From: Acinetobacter pittii
Lineage (GTDB): Bacteria > Pseudomonadota > Gammaproteobacteria > Pseudomonadales > Moraxellaceae
NCBI RefSeq assembly: GCF_034067285.1
Contig: NZ_CP139286.1
Coordinates: 3,472,001-3,536,000, forward strand
DNA length: 64,000 nucleotides
Direction: 5' to 3'
The position numbers and the translations under genes are program-made. The notes under the pieces are model-generated. The model saw nothing but the letters and a program-made list of their open reading frames with translations, was not told the origin of the DNA and did not search any database. Every line of letters begins with the position of its first letter. The stretch's first letter is position 1. Positions 9,346 to 22,867 of the stretch are shown in pieces.

Positions 9346-9626
9346 GGGTCCAATCCTTTAGGTTTTTTATAATGATTTTGCTAGATCACACTTTGTTGTA
9401 ATTGATAACGACACAGCCGTTTTTTAAAAGGTTCACTTAGTAATTTCACTTGTAGTTATCAAGCTTGGCTTAAATTTAGCCACCCTCACATTATTTATAA
9501 TCATAGAGTCTTCAACAATCAAGTGCAGCTCGTCAGATTTTTAGTATTTATCATTATTCGTTACGTTTTTTGTACTTTAAATCTTCAAAAATCTCACTAT
9601 ACGATTTAAAACGTCACATTAAAAAC
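9346..9626. other. Intergenic region between DUF2726 and ygiQ genes
   Basis: AT-rich spacer holding the promoter of the DUF2726 gene. An inverted repeat TTTAAATC/GATTTAAA lies around 9576-9610, with flanking ACGTTTT/AAAACGT extending the symmetry. I see no gene in it. Confidence 0.35.
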
Positions 9627-9655
9627 AAAACAGGCTCTGTTTAAGAGCCTGTTTT
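9627..9655 (-). terminator. Rho-independent terminator of ygiQ
   Basis: A 12-bp perfect stem (AAAACAGGCTCT with AGAGCCTGTTTT) and a T-rich tail on the minus strand, 4 bp after the ygiQ stop. Confidence 0.92.
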
Positions 9656-9659
9656 ATCA

Positions 9660-12038
9660 TTAGCCACGAGCTTTCGACTTTGGTTTACTTTTACCACCAA
9701 ATGGTCTCTTTTCGCCTGTTTCACGAGGAGGTAAGCCTGTATGCTGAGTAAGTACCTGACCCTTTTGCGGACGCTTCTGATTTGAATGATTATTCGTTTG
9801 CTGGTTATTTCGTTTAACTGAATCGCCTGCAGTAGTCGAATTTTTCTTACGTGCAGATTTGTATTCCCCTTCTGTGCCTTTTGGCTGATAAGTTGGAATT
9901 AAATGCTGCTTCGAATTACCAATTAAATCGGCACGGCCCATTTCTTTTAAGGCTTCACGAAGTAATGGCCAGTTATTTGGATCATGGTAACGTAAGAATG
10001 CTTTATGCAGACGACGGCGTTTCTCACCTTTTACAATATCAACTTTTTCAGTATAACGAGCGACTTTAGCAAGCGGGTTTTTGCCCGAATAATACATGGT
10101 TGTTGCAGTTGCCATTGGCGATGGATAGAACGTCTGTACCTGATCGGCACGGAAGCCATTCTTTTTCAACCAAATTGCAAGATGCATCATGTCATAATCT
10201 GAAGTACCCGGATGTGCAGCAATAAAGTAAGGAATTAAATATTGCTCTTTTCCTGCTTCTTTACTGAAACGGTCAAACATTTGTTTGAAACGATCATAGG
10301 TACCAATACCCGGTTTCATCATCTTAGATAACGGGCCTTGTTCAGTATGCTCTGGTGCAATTTTTAAATAACCGCCAACGTGATGTTGTACCAGCTCTTT
10401 GACATATTCAGGGTTGAGTACAGCAAGGTCATAACGTAAACCCGAACCAATCAGAATCTTCTTCACACCTTTAATTGCACGTGCTTTACGGTAAAGCTGC
10501 ACTAAAGGGGCATGATCGGTATGCAAGTTTTGACAAACGCCCGGATATACACAAGAAGGTTTACGGCAGTTCTTCTCAATTTCAGGATCTTTACAATGCA
10601 AACGGTACATGTTTGCCGTTGGGCCACCTAAGTCTGAGATAATGCCGGTGAAGTTTGGTGCCGTATCACGGATTTTTTCAATCTCACGTAAAATTGAATC
10701 TTCCGAACGGTTTTGAATAATACGCCCTTCATGTTCTGTAATTGAACAGAATGTACAACCACCAAAACAGCCACGCATAATGTTGACCGAGAATTTGATC
10801 ATATCAAATGCAGGGAAACGCGCATCGCCATAAGTAGGATGTGGCAAACGTGCATATGGTAAATCAAACACATAGTCCATTTCCTCAGTGGTTAGAGGAA
10901 TTGGAGGTGGGTTAATCCAAACATCACGCTCACCATGACGTTGAACGAGTGCGCGGGCATTACCTGGGTTCGTTTCAAGGTGTAAAATACGGTTTGCATG
11001 CGCGTAAAGCACTTGATCATTCGCTACTTCTTCAAAAGAAGGCAAACGAATTACCGCCAATTCTCGTGGAGGTAATTTGTGTTTAATCGCTTTTGACGGT
11101 GCTGGCTTTAATTGTACGATTTGAGTGTCGTCATCGAGTTTGTCTCCTTCACGCACAATCGGGTTTGCAACAATCTCTTTTTGGAAATTTTGATACTGAG
11201 CTAAAGAGTTACCCTTTTCTTTTTCAACCTCACAGCCATCAATATCTTCTGTCATGACATATGGGTTAATAATTGGATCAACACGCCCAACCGTATCTAC
11301 ATCATTACTCGCAACTTCAACAAACTTTGCTTTTGATGCTTTGTTATGTTTATTAATAATAAATGCTGTACCACGGACATCTGTAATCTCGTGGATTTTT
11401 TCACCTTTGGCCAAACGATGCATCACATCAATAATGGCCCGCTCACCATTACCGTACATCAGCAAATCAGCTTTTGAGTCCATCAAAATCGAACGACGAA
11501 CCTTATCCGACCAATAATCGTAGTGCGCAATGCGACGTAAACTACCTTCAATACCACCTAATAATACAGGTACATCAGGGAAAGCTTCACGACAACGTTG
11601 GCAATAAACAGTAGCTGCACGGTCAGGACGTTTGTTTGGCTCATTGTTTGGAGAATATGCATCATCAGAACGGATTTTACGATCTGCCGTATAACGGTTA
11701 ATCATCGAATCCATATTACCTGCGGTTACACCCCAAGCAATCGTTGGCTTACCTAAAACGCGGAAGCTTTCAACATTGGTCCAGTCTGGCTGCGCGATAA
11801 TTCCGACACGGAAACCTTGTGCTTCAAGTACACGTCCAATCACACCCGATACAAACGATGGATGATCAATATAAGCATCGCCACAGACTAAAATAAAGTC
11901 ACATGCATCCCAGCCGAGTTGGTCCATTTCTTCTCGTGACATCGGCAAAAATGGTGCGGGTTCAAAACACGACGCCCAATATTTGTCGTAATCAAACAGC
12001 GCTTTTGGCGCAGTCTGCATGGTGTAGGCAGTAGACAT
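9660..12038 (-). CDS. ygiQ: YgiQ family radical SAM protein
   Basis: 792 residues, slightly longer than the usual 700-740 because of a basic, low-complexity tail after residue 715 ([19 protein letters not shown], ending KPKSKARG). The N-terminal part (residues 1-300) is the YgiQ-specific domain, with [15 protein letters not shown] near 50. The radical SAM cluster is CFGGCTFC with Cys at 424, 428 and 431. Further Cys ([13 protein letters not shown]) near 500 suggest a second metal or cluster site. The reaction is unknown; family members bind an Fe4S4 cluster and should cleave S-adenosylmethionine. The gene is monocistronic with its own terminator. Confidence 0.93.
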   Translation of the reverse strand: MSTAYTMQTAPKALFDYDKYWASCFEPAPFLPMSREEMDQLGWDACDFILVCGDAYIDHPSFVSGVIGRVLEAQGFRVGIIAQPDWTNVESFRVLGKPTIAWGVTAGNMDSMINRYTADRKIRSDDAYSPNNEPNKRPDRAATVYCQRCREAFPDVPVLLGGIEGSLRRIAHYDYWSDKVRRSILMDSKADLLMYGNGERAIIDVMHRLAKGEKIHEITDVRGTAFIINKHNKASKAKFVEVASNDVDTVGRVDPIINPYVMTEDIDGCEVEKEKGNSLAQYQNFQKEIVANPIVREGDKLDDDTQIVQLKPAPSKAIKHKLPPRELAVIRLPSFEEVANDQVLYAHANRILHLETNPGNARALVQRHGERDVWINPPPIPLTTEEMDYVFDLPYARLPHPTYGDARFPAFDMIKFSVNIMRGCFGGCTFCSITEHEGRIIQNRSEDSILREIEKIRDTAPNFTGIISDLGGPTANMYRLHCKDPEIEKNCRKPSCVYPGVCQNLHTDHAPLVQLYRKARAIKGVKKILIGSGLRYDLAVLNPEYVKELVQHHVGGYLKIAPEHTEQGPLSKMMKPGIGTYDRFKQMFDRFSKEAGKEQYLIPYFIAAHPGTSDYDMMHLAIWLKKNGFRADQVQTFYPSPMATATTMYYSGKNPLAKVARYTEKVDIVKGEKRRRLHKAFLRYHDPNNWPLLREALKEMGRADLIGNSKQHLIPTYQPKGTEGEYKSARKKNSTTAGDSVKRNNQQTNNHSNQKRPQKGQVLTQHTGLPPRETGEKRPFGGKSKPKSKARG

Positions 12039-12205
12039 GGCTTGCGAATCTCGGCTAGCAGATGGAGGAGAGACATCTAAAGATGAAAGCCGATCATTTT
12101 AACATGAATTTCATTCATTTTCCCTGTTTATAAAACATGCGAAAACAATAATATAGAAATTAATTTGATTAAAGTTTACTCAATATTTTATTCTTGGAAT
12201 AAATA

Positions 12206-12225
12206 CGGCGGAATAAAATCCGCCG
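12206..12225 (-). terminator. Probable terminator of the phytase-like lipoprotein gene
   Basis: CGGCGGA pairs with TCCGCCG around a 6-nt A/T loop, 26 bp past the stop. The downstream minus-strand bases are only moderately T-rich (TATTTATT), so termination may be partial. Confidence 0.6.
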
Positions 12226-12251
12226 CAGTTTTAATTTTTTATTTGTAAAGC

Positions 12252-13511
12252 TTAGAACAAAGCTTTTGGCAAACGAATCTGAATAATCTCATTATCATCA
12301 GCCAGTTTTGCGTTACGCCCTGTCGATCCAGGGAAGTTATTATCATTGAAAACGGTAAGTGTTGTGCCATTTTCAATGATCACATCTTCAATCGTCTCAA
12401 ATGGAAAAGCAAAAACCTGTCCCGTACCAATATCCCCTGCTCTAGCTGTGCTATACAACAAATTCGGGTTAGCGATTTTAATTAAATCGACTAAATCTTC
12501 ACGGCTTACTAGCTGACCTGACTCATTTAATTTAATACGAATTAACTTTTTATATCCGCCTAAATTATTCTGAGTCGCATCACGCTCAATAATAATGCCT
12601 TCTTTATCATTAAAGAGTTGGAAGTCACCAATATTAGTTGCCTTACTATCTAATTGGAACCAATAATATTTTCCTGTATACGCTTTTTTCTTCAAGTCAA
12701 ATTGCGAAATCAGCAACTGTCTTTCTGTTTCCCGAATTGATTTAATTGGCTTTTCTATAAGCGGGTAAAGATACTGCCCATCTGGCGAAATCGCCATTCC
12801 TTCAAAACCACCACTTTGCTGAACTAGAGGTTCTACAAAATTAATTTGTGCTTTATTAAACTGATTTTGTGGTGAACGTAGCTCTTGAGTCGGGTTTAAC
12901 GGATTTGGCAAAGCAATCGGTGCATCTAATAACACGCCATCTGCTGAAAAATGAAGTAAATAAGGCCCAAACTCATCCCCAATCCAGTAAGTTCCATCAT
13001 TAGAACGTTGCATAGATTCTGGATCAAAATCAGCGCCCGTTAATAATCGATCAACTGTATTACCATTCACGATATTAAACGGAATTAATTTGTTCGGATC
13101 ACGCAGCTGGATAAAGTTTTGCACAGTCACTTGACCGGTGCCTTTAGCTTTAGTTTTGAAATCAGGCTTCAGTTTATAAATACGAAGTAAAAAGTCTGCT
13201 GAATTATCTTGAGTTCCGAAACCGTTATCAGCCATTGCCATATAACTGCCATCTTCATTTTTTAATGCAGCAGAAAACCCCTGTACAGGTTGACCTTTAA
13301 ATGGAGGATAAATTCCATTTGCACCTTTTACATATACGCCAGAGTCTGGGCCAGCAGAATAAGTTTCTACAGGTAATTTGGCAAAAGAAATTAAGGTTGG
13401 TTCGGCAACGTTCTCAATAGGTGACGTTTGTTCTTGATCATTATCATTATTACATGCCGTCAATCCTAAACTGGCGCAGCATAATAATGCCGCTAATGTT
13501 TTTTTGCTCAT
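12252..13511 (-). CDS. Esterase-like activity of phytase family lipoprotein
   Basis: 419 residues. MSKKTLAALLCCASLGLTAC is a lipoprotein signal with lipobox LTAC, so the protein is lipid-anchored at Cys20 and exported. The mature part is a phytase-like beta-propeller: ADNGFGTQDNSADFLLRIY, ESMQRSNDGTYWIGDEFGP and GGFEGMAISPDGQYLYPLIE are the recognisable blades with Asp/Glu and Gly turns. Members include alkaline-phosphatase or phosphoesterase-like proteins; the substrate here is unknown. No PhoB-regulated neighbour is present. The gene stands alone. Confidence 0.87.
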   Translation of the reverse strand: MSKKTLAALLCCASLGLTACNNDNDQEQTSPIENVAEPTLISFAKLPVETYSAGPDSGVYVKGANGIYPPFKGQPVQGFSAALKNEDGSYMAMADNGFGTQDNSADFLLRIYKLKPDFKTKAKGTGQVTVQNFIQLRDPNKLIPFNIVNGNTVDRLLTGADFDPESMQRSNDGTYWIGDEFGPYLLHFSADGVLLDAPIALPNPLNPTQELRSPQNQFNKAQINFVEPLVQQSGGFEGMAISPDGQYLYPLIEKPIKSIRETERQLLISQFDLKKKAYTGKYYWFQLDSKATNIGDFQLFNDKEGIIIERDATQNNLGGYKKLIRIKLNESGQLVSREDLVDLIKIANPNLLYSTARAGDIGTGQVFAFPFETIEDVIIENGTTLTVFNDNNFPGSTGRNAKLADDNEIIQIRLPKALF

Positions 13512-13658
13512 AGTTTTATACAGTTGATAAAAAATTAAGCAAATTTAATCAAGCTTATATGAAGTTTTTACTTCAAAAAGATGAAATCTTTATGGCGAAA
13601 ATATGACAAACCCAACTATTCAATACCAACACAAACTAAATGACCTCATCAAAAATAA

Positions 13659-14063
13659 TTAAAGTTTCGTTGGCTGATATTCTCCTGCAATTGCTGCTTT
13701 CAAAAAGTTCTGAAAGGTTGGGCATTCCATATGATTTTTGGCAGGACATACAGCAGCATGTTGTAATCCCTGACTAATAAAATGCAATCGCTTTGCCATG
13801 TGCTCTAACTGTTCAGCTTTATCTTTTAGTTTTTGCCGATCAAGCTCTGGCTTACCATCTTGCCCAAACATTGTGGTAATTTCATTTAAAGAAAAGCCTG
13901 CGGCACGACCTAAAGCAATGAGTGCCAATTGATCAAGTACTTGTTTGCCATATTGCCGCCGTAAACCCTGCCGCCCTATTGATTTAATTAATCCTTTCTC
14001 TTCATAAAAGCGTAGCGTGGCCGTTGTGACTTTTGCTTTTTTAGCGACTTCACCAATATCCAT
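13659..14063 (-). CDS. MerR family transcriptional regulator with a C-terminal Cys pair
   Basis: 134 residues. An N-terminal winged helix-turn-helix (IGEVAKKAKVTTATLRFYEE, 3-22) is followed by the wing (GLRRQYGK), then a dimerisation helix (about 75-105). The C-terminal end holds C106 and C114 in CPAKNHMEC with nearby His102 and His111. This is not the CX2CXCX5C iron-sulphur motif of SoxR, so a thiol-disulphide switch or metal site is more likely. The gene is divergent from the DUF2938/flavodoxin operon. The shared 81-bp gap contains a SoxR-like palindrome in a 19-bp spacer promoter, so it probably activates that operon when its effector is present. Confidence 0.88.
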   Translation of the reverse strand: MDIGEVAKKAKVTTATLRFYEEKGLIKSIGRQGLRRQYGKQVLDQLALIALGRAAGFSLNEITTMFGQDGKPELDRQKLKDKAEQLEHMAKRLHFISQGLQHAAVCPAKNHMECPTFQNFLKAAIAGEYQPTKL

Positions 14064-14072
14064 AACAACCTC

Positions 14073-14103
14073 TTGACTTCAAGTGAACTTGAACTTGCAC
14101 AAT
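14073..14103 (+). promoter_or_regulatory. MerR-type promoter and operator (19-bp spacer, SoxR-like palindrome)
   Basis: The -35 TTGACT (14073-14078) and -10 CACAAT (14098-14103) are separated by 19 bp, the long spacer typical of MerR-activated promoters. Over the spacer lies TTCAAGTGAACTTGAA (14078-14093), a palindrome of 7-bp arms around GA that closely resembles the SoxR box core CAAGTTAACTTG. Transcription would enter the DUF2938 gene at 14145, while binding would also cover the regulator's own promoter. Confidence 0.75.
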
Positions 14104-14144
14104 AAATTTATCACGTTTTAGGCGTATAAAAGCAAGGTGTAAAA

Positions 14145-14630
14145 ATGAATACCTCCACAATATTCTTTCAAGCTTTATTTCTTGGTGTTGGTGCAACTAT
14201 TGTCATGGATATCTGGCTATTAATATTAAAGATATTCAAAATTCCGACCTTAAATTTTTCCTTTCTCGGACGCTGGGTTGGTTGGATATTTAAAGGGAAA
14301 CTCGTCCATCAAACTATTGCACAAAGCCCTCAAATTAAAGGTGAATATTTATTGGGCTGGATTGCACACTACAGTGTTGGGATTATCTTCGCATTAATTT
14401 TTATTTTCTTTGTTGGGTCAACTTGGCTGATTCAACCTCAGTTTTACTCAGCTCTACTGTTTGGTGTGGTCACCGTTCTCATTCCTTTTTTTATTATGCA
14501 ACCGGCCATGGGTAATGGCTTTGCTTCATCAAAAACACCCCATCCTTTTTTGAACTGTATAAAAAGTTTAATGAACCATAGTGTTTTTGGCTGTGGCTTA
14601 TATCTCACTTCAAAACTATTTCAAATTTAA
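14145..14630 (+). CDS. DUF2938 family integral membrane protein
   Basis: 161 residues with four predicted transmembrane helices (about 7-28, 72-92, 100-122, 143-160). Family signatures are VGATIVMDIWL near the start, GRWVGWI and HYSVGIIFA in the middle, and MQPAMGNGFASSKTP before the last helix. No function has been assigned to DUF2938. It is the first gene of a MerR-controlled operon whose next gene encodes a flavodoxin-fold oxidoreductase 19 bp downstream, so a redox or quinone-stress role is the best guess. Confidence 0.88.
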   Translation: MNTSTIFFQALFLGVGATIVMDIWLLILKIFKIPTLNFSFLGRWVGWIFKGKLVHQTIAQSPQIKGEYLLGWIAHYSVGIIFALIFIFFVGSTWLIQPQFYSALLFGVVTVLIPFFIMQPAMGNGFASSKTPHPFLNCIKSLMNHSVFGCGLYLTSKLFQI

Positions 14631-14649
14631 ATAAAAGAGGAAACTGCCC

Positions 14650-15216
14650 ATGAAAACTGTTGCCATTATTTACCATAGCCGCCAAGGCCATACCCAATTT
14701 ATTGCTCAGCAAATTCAACTTGGTATCTTAAACCATAAAAATATTAAAGTAGATTTGCTCAATGCCGAAGATCTTATCGAGCGCCCAGAAATTCTTAACC
14801 AATACGACGGCTTAATTTGGGGATCTCCTACATATTTAGGTGGAGTGTCTTCCAAGTTAAAACAACTCATGGATGCAACAGGCCCTTTATGGAAAAAACA
14901 AAGTTTTAAAGGGAAATTAGCGGCTGGGTTTACTGTTTCCTCTCTTCCTGCAGGTGATAAACAATCGACGTTAATTTCGATTTTTACCTTTTGTATGCAG
15001 CACGGCATGCTCTGGGTAGGCAATCCAATTCTGCCAGAACAACATCAAGGTGTTGCTTATGCAAAAGCAGCTAACCGTCTCGGTTCATGGTCAGGCTTAA
15101 TGGCTCAAGCTGAACATGGCAGTAATGCCGATAGGTTTGATGAAGGAGATATTAAAACTGCTCAACAATTTGGTGAAAATTTTGCATTGACCTTAAGTAC
15201 CTATCAAGGAATATAA
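14650..15216 (+). CDS. Flavodoxin family protein / NAD(P)H-dependent FMN oxidoreductase (WrbA-like)
   Basis: 188 residues with an FMN-binding flavodoxin fold: YHSRQGHTQFIAQQI (phosphate loop, residues 8-22), WGSPTYLGGVSSKLKQLMD (isoalloxazine loop, about 57-75) and AGFTVSSLPAGDKQSTL. WrbA-type proteins reduce quinones with NAD(P)H in two-electron steps and so limit redox cycling. The gene lies between DUF2938 and DUF2798 genes with gaps of 19 and 4 bp and has a good ribosome site (AAAGAGGAAAC). This fits a thiol- or quinone-responsive operon under the divergent MerR regulator. Confidence 0.9.
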   Translation: MKTVAIIYHSRQGHTQFIAQQIQLGILNHKNIKVDLLNAEDLIERPEILNQYDGLIWGSPTYLGGVSSKLKQLMDATGPLWKKQSFKGKLAAGFTVSSLPAGDKQSTLISIFTFCMQHGMLWVGNPILPEQHQGVAYAKAANRLGSWSGLMAQAEHGSNADRFDEGDIKTAQQFGENFALTLSTYQGI

Positions 15217-15220
15217 GACC

Positions 15221-15448
15221 ATGAGAGCACAGAAACTTTTATTCCTCTTAATTTTATCTGGAATGATGTCTTTTATAATTTCAGGTATTTCAACTTTCAA
15301 GGCTATAGGATTAAATCATCACTTCGTTTCATTATGGGTATCAGCTTGGATTATTGCATGGATATTAGCTTTCCCAAGTGTATTGATTTGTGCACCTCTA
15401 GCTCAAAAACTGGCCGACATTGTATTTAAGAAAGTTGAAAAAAGCTAA
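15221..15448 (+). CDS. DUF2798 family small membrane protein
   Basis: 75 residues with two transmembrane helices (about 5-27 and 40-62) joined by GLNHHFVSLWVSAW, the DUF2798 signature. The function is unknown. It starts 4 bp after the flavodoxin-type gene and is clearly the last gene of that operon. Its stop codon abuts a GacA-like box that belongs to the next transcription unit. Confidence 0.87.
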   Translation: MRAQKLLFLLILSGMMSFIISGISTFKAIGLNHHFVSLWVSAWIIAWILAFPSVLICAPLAQKLADIVFKKVEKS

Positions 15449-15449
15449 C

Positions 15450-15467
15450 TGTAAGTTAAAACGTACA
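15450..15467 (+). promoter_or_regulatory. Putative GacA upstream activating sequence for the RsmY/Z-like RNA
   Basis: TGTAAG-N6-CGTACA matches the GacA box TGTAAG-N6-CTTACA at 11 of 12 defined positions with the exact 6-bp spacing. It begins one base after the DUF2798 stop and is centred about 70 bp upstream of the predicted start of the GGA-repeat small RNA. GacA-dependent promoters of rsmY/rsmZ have such a box far upstream and a poor -35, as seen here; an A/T-rich -10 candidate lies at 15512-15522. Confidence 0.7.
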
Positions 15468-15527
15468 AAGCTTGCGGTGATTTACGGATATTCAACTTTA
15501 GTATTTTTTCATAATATATAAATCATA

Positions 15528-15640
15528 GAGAGACAGGATGTCTCATTGAAGAAGAATAAGAACGCAGGAAGCGGTAGTTGACAGGAGTTAGCTACATAAG
15601 CTGAATACGAAGAAACCTCGACAGGATGTCGGGGTTTTTT
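15528..15640 (+). ncRNA. Candidate CsrB/RsmY/RsmZ-type CsrA-sequestering small RNA
   Basis: About 113 nt, close to RsmY and RsmZ. Four hairpins each expose a GGA. (1) GAGACA-GGA-TGTCTC, 15530-15544. (2) CGC-AGGAA-GCG, 15563-15573. (3) GTAGTT/AGCTAC with ACAGGAG in the loop, 15574-15595. (4) the terminator stem, CCTCGACA-GGA-TGTCGGGG, 15616-15634, then six T. The repeated CAGGA(T/A/G) equals the CsrB repeat CAGGA(U/C/A)G and is close to the CsrA SELEX core ACARGGAUGU. A GacA-like box lies upstream. By family knowledge such RNAs titrate the translational repressor CsrA/RsmA. The exact 5' end is inferred from the A/T-rich -10 region. Confidence 0.8.
15613..15640 (+). terminator. Intrinsic terminator of the RsmY/Z-like RNA, with GGA in its loop
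   Basis: AAACCTCGACA pairs with TGTCGGGGTTT (one G-T wobble) around a GGA loop and continues into a T-run. As in RsmY/RsmZ, the terminator itself presents a CsrA motif. Confidence 0.9.
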
Positions 15641-15733
15641 CATTTCAATTATACAAAATTCTTACTTTTTAGATGCGCGGAGCAACAGAACTTGTATTGA
15701 TCCAATAAGTACAGCTGAATACCATCATTTCAT

Positions 15734-16342
15734 TTGAAATTTGATTATTGGTTTTGTATTTTGTTTACCTCATCTTTAGCTCAAGATCATTTTGAACCAT
15801 CACAATTACAGCGCCTTAGTCTCAAATTTTTTATTATTGCGTTGATGACAATAATGACGGGGTGCACCAGCTTAGGACCTAATAGTGGCTCTTTTTCTTG
15901 GCGCTCTAATAAGCTCTCATCAGGCTTACAAAAAGCTTATTCTGTCCCGCCGAGCACAGCCAATCGTCTATCTCCCATGATTATTCAAAGTGCTGACCAA
16001 TATAATGTGCCCCCCCTTTTACTTGCAGCAGTGATTAGACAAGAGTCTAGTTACAATAGTAATGCTCGCTCTCCTACTGGTGCAGTTGGTTTAACTCAAA
16101 TTATTCCGAGCTATTGGCAACAAACTTGTGCAGGGAATTTATATGATGAAACTACTAATATCCAATGTGGTGCTTATATCTTAAACCACTATTATCAATC
16201 AGCTGATAGTTGGTTCAAGGCGACAGCTTATTATAATGTAGGACCAACTGGTTATGAGCGAAGCTTCTGGACACGTCACAAAGCAAAAAAATATGCTCGC
16301 TCTGTGAAGCGTCATCAAAAAACTTTAAAAAGTGCCTTATAA
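15734..16342 (+). CDS. Lytic transglycosylase (SLT domain) lipoprotein
   Basis: 202 residues. The SLT core runs from about residue 78 to 185: LLAAVIRQESSYNSNARS carries the catalytic Glu, GAVGLTQIIPSYW the GLxQ motif and KATAYYNVGPTGY the substrate-binding end. A lipobox-like MTIMTGC near residues 38-44 follows a hydrophobic stretch (FFIIALMTIM), so it is probably an outer-membrane lipoprotein; the 30-residue N-terminal lead is longer than usual, but I found no better start. It would cleave peptidoglycan to 1,6-anhydroMurNAc. It lies downstream of the small RNA and has a separate transcription unit. Confidence 0.88.
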   Translation: MKFDYWFCILFTSSLAQDHFEPSQLQRLSLKFFIIALMTIMTGCTSLGPNSGSFSWRSNKLSSGLQKAYSVPPSTANRLSPMIIQSADQYNVPPLLLAAVIRQESSYNSNARSPTGAVGLTQIIPSYWQQTCAGNLYDETTNIQCGAYILNHYYQSADSWFKATAYYNVGPTGYERSFWTRHKAKKYARSVKRHQKTLKSAL

Positions 16343-16355
16343 ATTGAAATCAAAT

Positions 16356-16385
16356 AAAAAAGCCCATTAATAAATGGGCTTTTTT
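16356..16385. terminator. Bidirectional terminator between the lytic transglycosylase and cysK
   Basis: A 13-bp perfect stem (AAAAAAGCCCATT with AATGGGCTTTTTT), with a T-run on both strands, between two convergent stop codons. Confidence 0.93.
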
Positions 16386-16398
16386 TATCTAGTTAATT

Positions 16399-17397
16399 TT
16401 ATTCGTCAAATAAACCTTCAAATAAAACAGAAGATAAATAACGCTCCCCGCTATCAGGAAGAATAACGACTATTGTTTTACCAGCATTCTCAGGACGCTC
16501 TGCAATTTTAGCAGCAGCAGCCAAGGCAGCTCCACTTGAGATACCTACCAAAATACCTTCTTGAGTTGCACAGTTTCTCGCCCATTGAATTGCTTCCTCA
16601 CTACTCACTGGTAAGACTTCATCAACCAGATTTAAATCAAGGTTTTTTGGAATAAAGTTCGCACCAATCCCCTGAATTTTATGAGGTGCAGGAGTGATAT
16701 TCTCTCCATTTTTGGTTTGAGTAATAATTGGAGACTCGGCAGGTTCAACAGCTACGGAGTATAGTGGCTTATTTTGGACTTGTTCAAAATAACGAGAAAT
16801 ACCCGTAATCGTACCGCCAGTACCTACGCCAGCAACTAAGATATCAACTTGCCCACCTGTTGCTTGCCAAATTTCTGGGCCAGTTGTATCTACATGAATT
16901 TGTGGATTGGCGGGGTTTTCGAATTGTTGAGGTAAGAAATAAACATCTGGCTGTTCAGTTGCTAATCGTACAGCTTCATCAACTGCACCTTTCATCCCTT
17001 TCGCTGGTTCAGTTAAAACCAAATTAGCGCCTAAAGCTTTTAATACTTTTCTACGTTCAAGACTCATGCTGGCTGGCATAGTCAAAGTAATTGGATAACC
17101 CTTCGCTGCGGCAACAAAAGCCAATGCAATCCCTGTATTACCACTGGTTGGCTCAACAATATGCATACCGTCTTTTAATACACCACGTTTTTCTGCATCC
17201 GCAATTAATGCTGCTCCAATACGGCATTTCACAGAAAAGGCAGGATTACGACTCTCTACTTTCGCTAATACAGTTGCGCTCGTTTTAATCAAACGGTTAA
17301 TGCGGACTAAAGGCGTATTACCAATAGCTTCTGCATTATTTGAATAAACTGCGATACCTAAATTATTGGGTGTGGGGAATTGCTGATCGGTAGACAT
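16399..17397 (-). CDS. cysK: Cysteine synthase A (O-acetylserine sulphhydrylase)
   Basis: 332 residues. The PLP lysine is K57 in [26 protein letters not shown] (about 81-93) is the substrate-carboxylate loop and [12 protein letters not shown] (about 190) binds the PLP phosphate. The enzyme makes L-cysteine from O-acetylserine and sulphide in the cytoplasm. The SVKCR context and length favour CysK over CysM. The C-terminus ends in a short LFEGLFDE rather than the CysE-docking pocket details I could judge. The gene is single, on the strand of the rrn operon but separated from it by the rrn terminator. Confidence 0.95.
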   Translation of the reverse strand: MSTDQQFPTPNNLGIAVYSNNAEAIGNTPLVRINRLIKTSATVLAKVESRNPAFSVKCRIGAALIADAEKRGVLKDGMHIVEPTSGNTGIALAFVAAAKGYPITLTMPASMSLERRKVLKALGANLVLTEPAKGMKGAVDEAVRLATEQPDVYFLPQQFENPANPQIHVDTTGPEIWQATGGQVDILVAGVGTGGTITGISRYFEQVQNKPLYSVAVEPAESPIITQTKNGENITPAPHKIQGIGANFIPKNLDLNLVDEVLPVSSEEAIQWARNCATQEGILVGISSGAALAAAAKIAERPENAGKTIVVILPDSGERYLSSVLFEGLFDE

Positions 17398-17478
17398 GTT
17401 ATATCCTTATTAGATTTGATATGAATTTCTTCCATTATAATCATATAAAGAATTGAATATATTATTCCGCGCATAAAA

Positions 17479-17507
17479 AAACACCCCCAGTATGAGTGGG
17501 GGTGTTT
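17479..17507 (-). terminator. Terminator of the rrn operon
   Basis: ACACCCCCA pairs with TGGGGGTGT around a 7-nt loop, with seven T residues following on the minus strand, just after the 5S gene. Confidence 0.93.
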
Positions 17508-17517
17508 AGAATAATGA

Positions 17518-17631
17518 GCTGGCGATGACTTACTCTCACATGGGTAACCCCACACTACCATCAGCGCTAAGAGGTTTCACTTCTGAGTTCGGGAAGGGAT
17601 CAGGTGGTTCACTCTTGCTATGGTCGCCAGC
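17518..17631 (-). rRNA. rrf: 5S ribosomal RNA
   Basis: About 114 nt. The ends pair (GCTGGCGA with TCGCCAGC), and the interior contains the conserved CCGAACTCAGAAGTGAAA loop. It lies about 190 bp downstream of 23S, as expected in a 16S-23S-5S operon. Confidence 0.95.
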
Positions 17632-17821
17632 ACAACTGGTATGGATACTTGCTTCGTTTTATTCACATGGTGATACGTTGCGTTTTCCAAATCTTTACAG
17701 ACGGGCTGATTGAATCTGACTTTATCTGTTCATTTTAGCTAAGCGTTTAACTAAATCAAGTTGCTTTGCATGTTTATGAATCGATTGATGCTTCATATAC
17801 AACTGCTTGGGTGTTGTATAG

Positions 17822-20708
<2,887 letters not shown>

Positions 20709-21062
20709 ATACAACCCCAAACAGTCGTCAACACCTACAAGTGAGTGTTGTCCGTGCGATTCTTCATCGCTACTATCTGTTGTCTGTGTACTTAAACACT
20801 GTACAGCTTCAATCTAAATTCATATACCAAAACGCTTGATTCAGTTAATTTGCTAGTTCTCAATTCATTCAGATTAATTGCTTAATCTAAACTCTTGAGT
20901 GAACAATTTATTTCAGACTCAATTTTGCCAATCTGTTAATGAATAAACATGCCTTCGTCAGGTCATGCTTAATACCGTGATATTTAAATCACAGAAGTTA
21001 ATAAACCAAGATCATATAATCTCTATTTACTAATTTCTGTAATCCGAACTTCTCTTAAGTTC
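20709..21062 (-). other. Internal spacer of the rrn operon between tRNA-Ala and 23S
   Basis: About 350 bp of AT-rich spacer. Apart from the 23S processing stem at 20702-20714, I see no gene or strong hairpin in it. Confidence 0.6.
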
Positions 21063-21138
21063 TGGTGGAGACTAGGAGAGTCGAACTCCTGACCTCCTGC
21101 GTGCAAAGCAGGCGCTCTACCAACTAAGCTAAGTCCCC
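21063..21138 (-). tRNA. tRNA-Ala (anticodon TGC)
   Basis: 76 nt including an encoded CCA. It begins GGGGACTTAGC, has anticodon loop CTTTGCACG and T-arm GGAGTTCGACTCTCC. It sits in the 16S-23S spacer after tRNA-Ile. Confidence 0.97.
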
Positions 21139-21193
21139 AGCTTACATCATCAGTCATGTATCTTTTATCTATAACTTTAACCAGTCAAAGTCA

Positions 21194-21270
<77 letters not shown>

Positions 21271-21329
21271 TCAGATACATCTATGAAGAACAACTTGTTG
21301 TGGATTCTTACCAATCGTCAATCTTTCGT

Positions 21330-22867
<1,538 letters not shown>

